From Streptomyces sp. NBC_01304 (GTDB taxonomy: Bacteria > Actinomycetota > Actinomycetes > Streptomycetales > Streptomycetaceae): a stretch of DNA of 64,000 nucleotides. Location: assembly GCF_035975855.1 (NCBI RefSeq), contig NZ_CP109055.1, forward strand, positions 10,478,001 to 10,542,000, written 5' to 3'. The position numbers and the translations under genes were made by a program. Within the stretch, counting starts at the first letter, position 1. The number at the start of each line of letters is the position of its first letter. The notes beneath the pieces were generated by a model that ran no database searches, was not told where the DNA came from, and saw nothing but the letters and a program-made list of their open reading frames with translations. Below are positions 61,101 through 64,000 of the stretch, in pieces.

Positions 61101-64000
61101 CACCAAAGACGTGACCAGCTTCGATCTCACGTTCAACTTCTACGAGGTCACAGACGACGCCGGGGAACCCGCGGGACTCGACGGCTTCCTGGAGTACCGA
61201 ACCGACCTGTCCGGTGTGAGCACCGCGGAGAGCTTCATCGAGGGCCTCCGACTGCTCCTTGCGGCCGTCGCCGAGCGCCCCGACCTGCCGATCAGCACCG
61301 CCGAAGTGCTCTCCCCGACAGAGCAGAGCGAGCTGCTCGCCGAGGGAACAGGGGGTCCGGCCCCCGAGCACTGGTTCTTCGTCGACCGGTTCCAGCAGCA
61401 TGCAGAGCTCCGCCCCGACGCACCGGCGCTCGAGCACGAAGGCACCGCACTCACCTATGCCGAGCTGAACACGCGGGCCAACCAAGTGGCCCGCTGGCTG
61501 ATCCGCCAGGGCATCGGCCCCGAGCAACTGGTGGCGCTGGCGGTGCCCCGGTCGGTGGAGATGGTGGCGGCACTGCTGGGCATCCTGAAGGCCGGTGCCG
61601 CCTTCCTTCCGATCGACCCGGAGTACCCGGCGGACCGCATCGCTTTCATGCTTGAGGACGCCGCCCCGGTCCGCGTGCTCACCAGCCGCGAGGCGGCCGG
61701 GCGGCTCCCGCAGGACGGCCCCGCCACCCTGCTCCTCGACGACCTCGAGGCCCTGGCCGGACTCGACGGCGCCAATCCCACGGATGCCGAGCGGACCGCT
61801 CAGCCCCGGCCCGACGGCCTGGCGTACACCGTCTACACATCGGGCTCCACCGGCAAGCCCAAGGGCGTGGCCGTCACCCACCGCGGCATCTGCGCGCTGG
61901 CCGCCACACTGGCGGAGAAGTACCAGGTCCAACCGGACGACCGTGTCCTGCAGTTGGCCTCGATCAGCTTCGACATGGCCCTCGAGGACTTCCTCAGGGC
62001 GTTCTGCTTCGGCGCGACCCTCGTCGTCCCCGCACCCGGACCCCTCGTCGGGGACGCCCTCGGCGACTATCTGGAGCAGCGCCGGATCTCCTGCTCCGAC
62101 ATGCCGCCCAGCGTGCTCGCCACCCTCCCGGCGCGGCACTTCCCCGCCCTGCGCGTGCTGAGTGTCGGCGGCGAGGCGTGCCCCCCGGCACTGACCGCGC
62201 GCTGGGCCGACGGGCGGCGGATGCTGAACCTCTACGGGCCCACCGAGACGACGATCTCGGCGACGGCCAGCGAGCCGCTGTCCGGCACCGACGGGTCCGC
62301 GTCCACCTCCATCGGAGCCCCGGTCAGGGGCACCCGAGCGTACGTTCTGGACGAGCGGCTGCGGCTGGTGCCGCGAGGGGTGCCGGGGGAGTTGTACATC
62401 GCCGGCTCGGGCGTGGCCCGCGGGTATCTGCGTCGCCCGGGACTGACGGCGGAGCGGTTCGTGGCCGATCCCTTCGGCCCGGCCGGAAGCCGCATGTACC
62501 GCACCGGTGACCTGATGCGGTGGCGAGGCGACGGCCAGCTCGAGTTCGTCGGCCGGGTCGACGACCAGGTGAAGATCCGCGGTTTCCGCATCGAACTGGG
62601 CGAGATCGAGGCGGTGTTGGGTCGTCACCCGGCCGTGTCGCAGGTCGTGGTCGTGGTGCGCGAGGACGAGCCGGGAGACAAGCGTCTGGTGGCCTATGCG
62701 GTCGCTGGAACCGGGAGCGAGGAGGCGGACGCGGACGCCTTGCGTGCCCATGTGGGCGGGCTGCTGCCGGAGTTCATGATTCCGTCCGCATTCGTCATTC
62801 TTGACTGCCTGCCGTTGACCACGAACGGCAAGCTGGACCGGCGAGCTCTGCCGGCTCCGGTGTACGAGGCGGAGACGGGCGGACGTGGCGCGCGGACTCC
62901 GCAGGAGGAGGTCCTGTGCGGGCTGTTCGCCGAGATTCTGGGCCTGCCCTCGGTCGGAATCGACGACAGCTTCTTCGAGCTCGGCGGGCATTCTCTGCTC
63001 GCCACCCGCGTGGTCAGCCGGATCAGGTCGATCCTGGGTGTCGAGTTGCCGGTGCGGACCTTGTTCGAGGCTCCCACAGTCGCGGCGTTGACGGGTCGGG
63101 TCGCGGAGGCGGAGTCAGGTTCGGCCAGGCCCGCGTTGACGGTGACGGAGCGGCCGGAGCTGATTCCGCTGTCACCCGCACAGAACCGCCTGTGGTTCCT
63201 GAACAAGCTGGAAGAGGCGAGTGCCACCTACAACGTCCCGGTGGCATTCCGGACCACCGGAGACCTGGACGCGGGTGTCCTCGAACAGGCACTGAATGAT
63301 GTAGTGGTACGCCACGAGAGCCTGCGGACGGTCTTCCGGGAGATCGACGGAACCCCGGCGCAGACAGTGCTGGCAGCGGACGCCTTCGACCTGAAGCTGC
63401 ACCACGTCAGCTGTGGTGCAGATCAAATCGATGCGACGCTGCGGACGGCCGGGCAGTATGTCTTCGACCTGTCCGCCGAACTGCCACTGCGAGCAACGCT
63501 GTTCACCGTCAGCGCGAAGGAGCATGTACTGCTGCTGCTCACGCATCACATCGCGAGCGACGGCGCCTCGATGGGGCCGCTCGGACGCGATCTGGAGACC
63601 GCGTTCCGCGCCCGGCTCGAGGGCCGCGCCCCGACGTGGTCCGCGCTCCCGGTGCAGTACGCCGACTACACCCTGTGGCAGCGACAGCTCCTCGGCGCGG
63701 AAGACGACCCCGACTCCCTGGTGAGCAAGCAACTGACGTACTGGAAAGAAGAGTTGAAGGGCAGTCCGGACCGTCTTGAGCTGCCTTTCGACCACCCCCG
63801 GCCGCAGGTGGCCAGCTACCGCGGCGACATGGTTCCGGTCCGGATCGGCCCCGAGCTGCACCGCACGCTCGTCGACCTGGCCCGGGACACGAACACCACG
63901 GTGTTCATGGTGCTCCAGGCCGCTGTCGCCACCCTGCTGAGCCGGTTGGGCGCGGGGTCGGACATCCCGATCGGCACCCCGAGCGCAGGACGCACCGACG
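58132..64000 (+). CDS. NRPS A-T-C-A-T-C..., partial at right edge
   Basis: Start of a large synthetase cut by the window end; 1956 codons are visible. Approximate domains (nt): A1 58200-59690, T1 59720-59930 (GGHSIRATR), C1 59980-61320 (HHIASDGWS), A2 61390-62870, T2 62890-63110 (GGHSLLATR), C2 from 63160, still open. By-eye A1 code D-P-Y-Q-I-G-T-L-F is close to that of the A-T-TE protein and the remembered dihydroxyphenylglycine code, so the same aryl amino acid is likely. A2 code D-M-E-D-S-G-L-I-S, with acidic pocket residues, suggests a basic side chain such as ornithine (inference). Like the four-module NRPS it begins with A rather than C. ATG 58132 lies within the duplicated leader. Confidence 0.9.
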   Translation, partial: MHAAGAADFVDDRSFESNSAMVGESVPAAFAAQLLRSPGAVAVRCAGRELTYRELDERANQLAHRLVGLGVGPEAPVAVLMERSVDLVVALLAVLKSGAFYLPLHSGYPLERMQWIVDETSAPVLLTDRVMRERGLPVAPVVVAVDEREELAGFPMGDPGVESRPEQLAYVMYTSGSTGRPKGVAVTHRDILDLVVDGMFGAGAHERVLMVAPYAFDPSTYELWVPLLHGGRTVITPDGDLSVAALARLIAEERITGLQVTAGLFRVMAEEDPGCFAGVREVITGGDVISPTAVRRVLEHCPNTVVRSTYGPTETTLFATQSPWRAADEVPAPVPVGRPLDGMRAYVLDETLSLVPAGVDGELYLAGAGLARGYFGRADLTAERFVADPFGPAGSRMYRTGDLARRSDEGLLEFVGRVDDQVKIRGFRVELAEIEAVLGRFPGLAQVAVIAREDQPGDKQLVGYVVAQAGTETVDTEALREHAAGLLPEYMVPTAFMVLDQLPLTTNGKLDRRALPAPDMSRTAGAGRGPRTPREEILCGLFAEVLRVPMVGIDNNFFVLGGHSIRATRLVSRIRSTLGIELPVRTLFEAPTVATLTDRIAEASSAGPALTALERPARIPLSPAQNRLWFLNNLEKTSATYVLPLAVRLSGDLDRAALEAAIVDVIGRHETLRTVFPEVDGEPQQLILEPDQVRPELPVVEVEAADLDEALRAAGNTAFDVTVDLPLRARLFTTGPDHHVLLLIQHHIASDGWSLAPLARDISLAYAARCAGTAPTWSPLPVQYADFTLWQREILGAEDDPGSVVSRQLDFWTNTLDGIPDQLELPFDRPRPKVASYCGDTVPIRFDAELHGALVGLAQETNTTLFMVLQAALATLLSRLGAGSDIPLGTPVAGRTDEALDDLVGFFVNTLVLRNDTSGDPTFRELLARTRETDLAAYSHQDVPFERLVEAINPQRSLAHNPLFQVMLVMHSNEAPAFELPGLSAVAEDLTKDVTSFDLTFNFYEVTDDAGEPAGLDGFLEYRTDLSGVSTAESFIEGLRLLLAAVAERPDLPISTAEVLSPTEQSELLAEGTGGPAPEHWFFVDRFQQHAELRPDAPALEHEGTALTYAELNTRANQVARWLIRQGIGPEQLVALAVPRSVEMVAALLGILKAGAAFLPIDPEYPADRIAFMLEDAAPVRVLTSREAAGRLPQDGPATLLLDDLEALAGLDGANPTDAERTAQPRPDGLAYTVYTSGSTGKPKGVAVTHRGICALAATLAEKYQVQPDDRVLQLASISFDMALEDFLRAFCFGATLVVPAPGPLVGDALGDYLEQRRISCSDMPPSVLATLPARHFPALRVLSVGGEACPPALTARWADGRRMLNLYGPTETTISATASEPLSGTDGSASTSIGAPVRGTRAYVLDERLRLVPRGVPGELYIAGSGVARGYLRRPGLTAERFVADPFGPAGSRMYRTGDLMRWRGDGQLEFVGRVDDQVKIRGFRIELGEIEAVLGRHPAVSQVVVVVREDEPGDKRLVAYAVAGTGSEEADADALRAHVGGLLPEFMIPSAFVILDCLPLTTNGKLDRRALPAPVYEAETGGRGARTPQEEVLCGLFAEILGLPSVGIDDSFFELGGHSLLATRVVSRIRSILGVELPVRTLFEAPTVAALTGRVAEAESGSARPALTVTERPELIPLSPAQNRLWFLNKLEEASATYNVPVAFRTTGDLDAGVLEQALNDVVVRHESLRTVFREIDGTPAQTVLAADAFDLKLHHVSCGADQIDATLRTAGQYVFDLSAELPLRATLFTVSAKEHVLLLLTHHIASDGASMGPLGRDLETAFRARLEGRAPTWSALPVQYADYTLWQRQLLGAEDDPDSLVSKQLTYWKEELKGSPDRLELPFDHPRPQVASYRGDMVPVRIGPELHRTLVDLARDTNTTVFMVLQAAVATLLSRLGAGSDIPIGTPSAGRTD

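Noticed and set aside
61000..62991. 663-codon minus-strand frame
   Set aside because: Antisense to C1 and A2 of the second NRPS, whose motifs are complete.

Overview
The window looks like chromosomal DNA of a Streptomyces-type actinomycete: very high GC, strong G/C bias at third codon positions, frequent GTG starts, many ATGA gene overlaps, and almost nothing but secondary-metabolism genes. No ribosomal RNA, tRNA or CRISPR array was seen.

Region 1 (about 1-10.2 kb, + strand) is one tightly coupled operon: alpha-oxoamine synthase, FabF-type ketosynthase, MaoC-like hotdog protein, AMP-dependent ligase, free acyl carrier protein, then paralogues of TrpD and TrpA, an EctC-like cupin, an acyl-CoA dehydrogenase, and paralogues of TrpF and TrpC. 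All four enzymes that turn anthranilate into indole are present, but no TrpE or TrpB. I read this as a dedicated route to indole, or to an indole-like fused pyrrole, joined to carrier-protein chemistry. A Streptomyces-type palindromic element has inserted into the end of the TrpD-like gene. An alpha/beta hydrolase gene follows.

Region 2 (11.2-25.8 kb) holds a PLP decarboxylase fused to a GNAT domain, a small conserved protein, a Tat-exported multicopper oxidase, a DHA2-type exporter and two DUF1772 membrane proteins. It ends with a minus-strand set: a KS-AT-DH-KR-ACP iterative PKS of 6-methylsalicylate type, a KASIII-like acyltransferase with Ser in place of the catalytic Cys, and a transglutaminase-like protein. 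Whether regions 1 and 2 make one product cannot be told from sequence.

Region 3 (26.0-28.6 kb) has a HAD phosphatase, three tandem near-identical genes for 48-residue Arg/Pro-rich peptides, a divergent TetR-family regulator and a remnant of an IS6-family transposase. It separates the left-hand genes from the NRPS locus.

Region 4 (28.6-64 kb, open at the right edge) is a nonribosomal peptide cluster. On the + strand are a free-standing A-T-TE protein, a flavin-dependent siderophore-interacting-type reductase, a PrnB-family (tryptophan-dioxygenase fold) protein, a 4054-residue four-module NRPS (A-T-C-A-T-C-A-T-C-A-T-TE), a CPA2 antiporter and an Asp/Asn beta-hydroxylase-like protein; a second large NRPS (A-T-C-A-T-C...) runs off the window. 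Between them a minus-strand operon encodes MbtH, 4-hydroxymandelate synthase, hydroxymandelate oxidase, a phenol halogenase, prephenate dehydrogenase, a PHBH-like monooxygenase, a PaaK-like ligase, a UbiC-like chorismate lyase and a second halogenase. Together they predict a chlorinated peptide built from 4-hydroxyphenylglycine-type residues plus a chorismate-derived hydroxybenzoate. Four + strand genes here begin with the same duplicated leader (RBS and first codons), which suggests growth of the cluster by internal duplication. I could not match the gene set to a known product.
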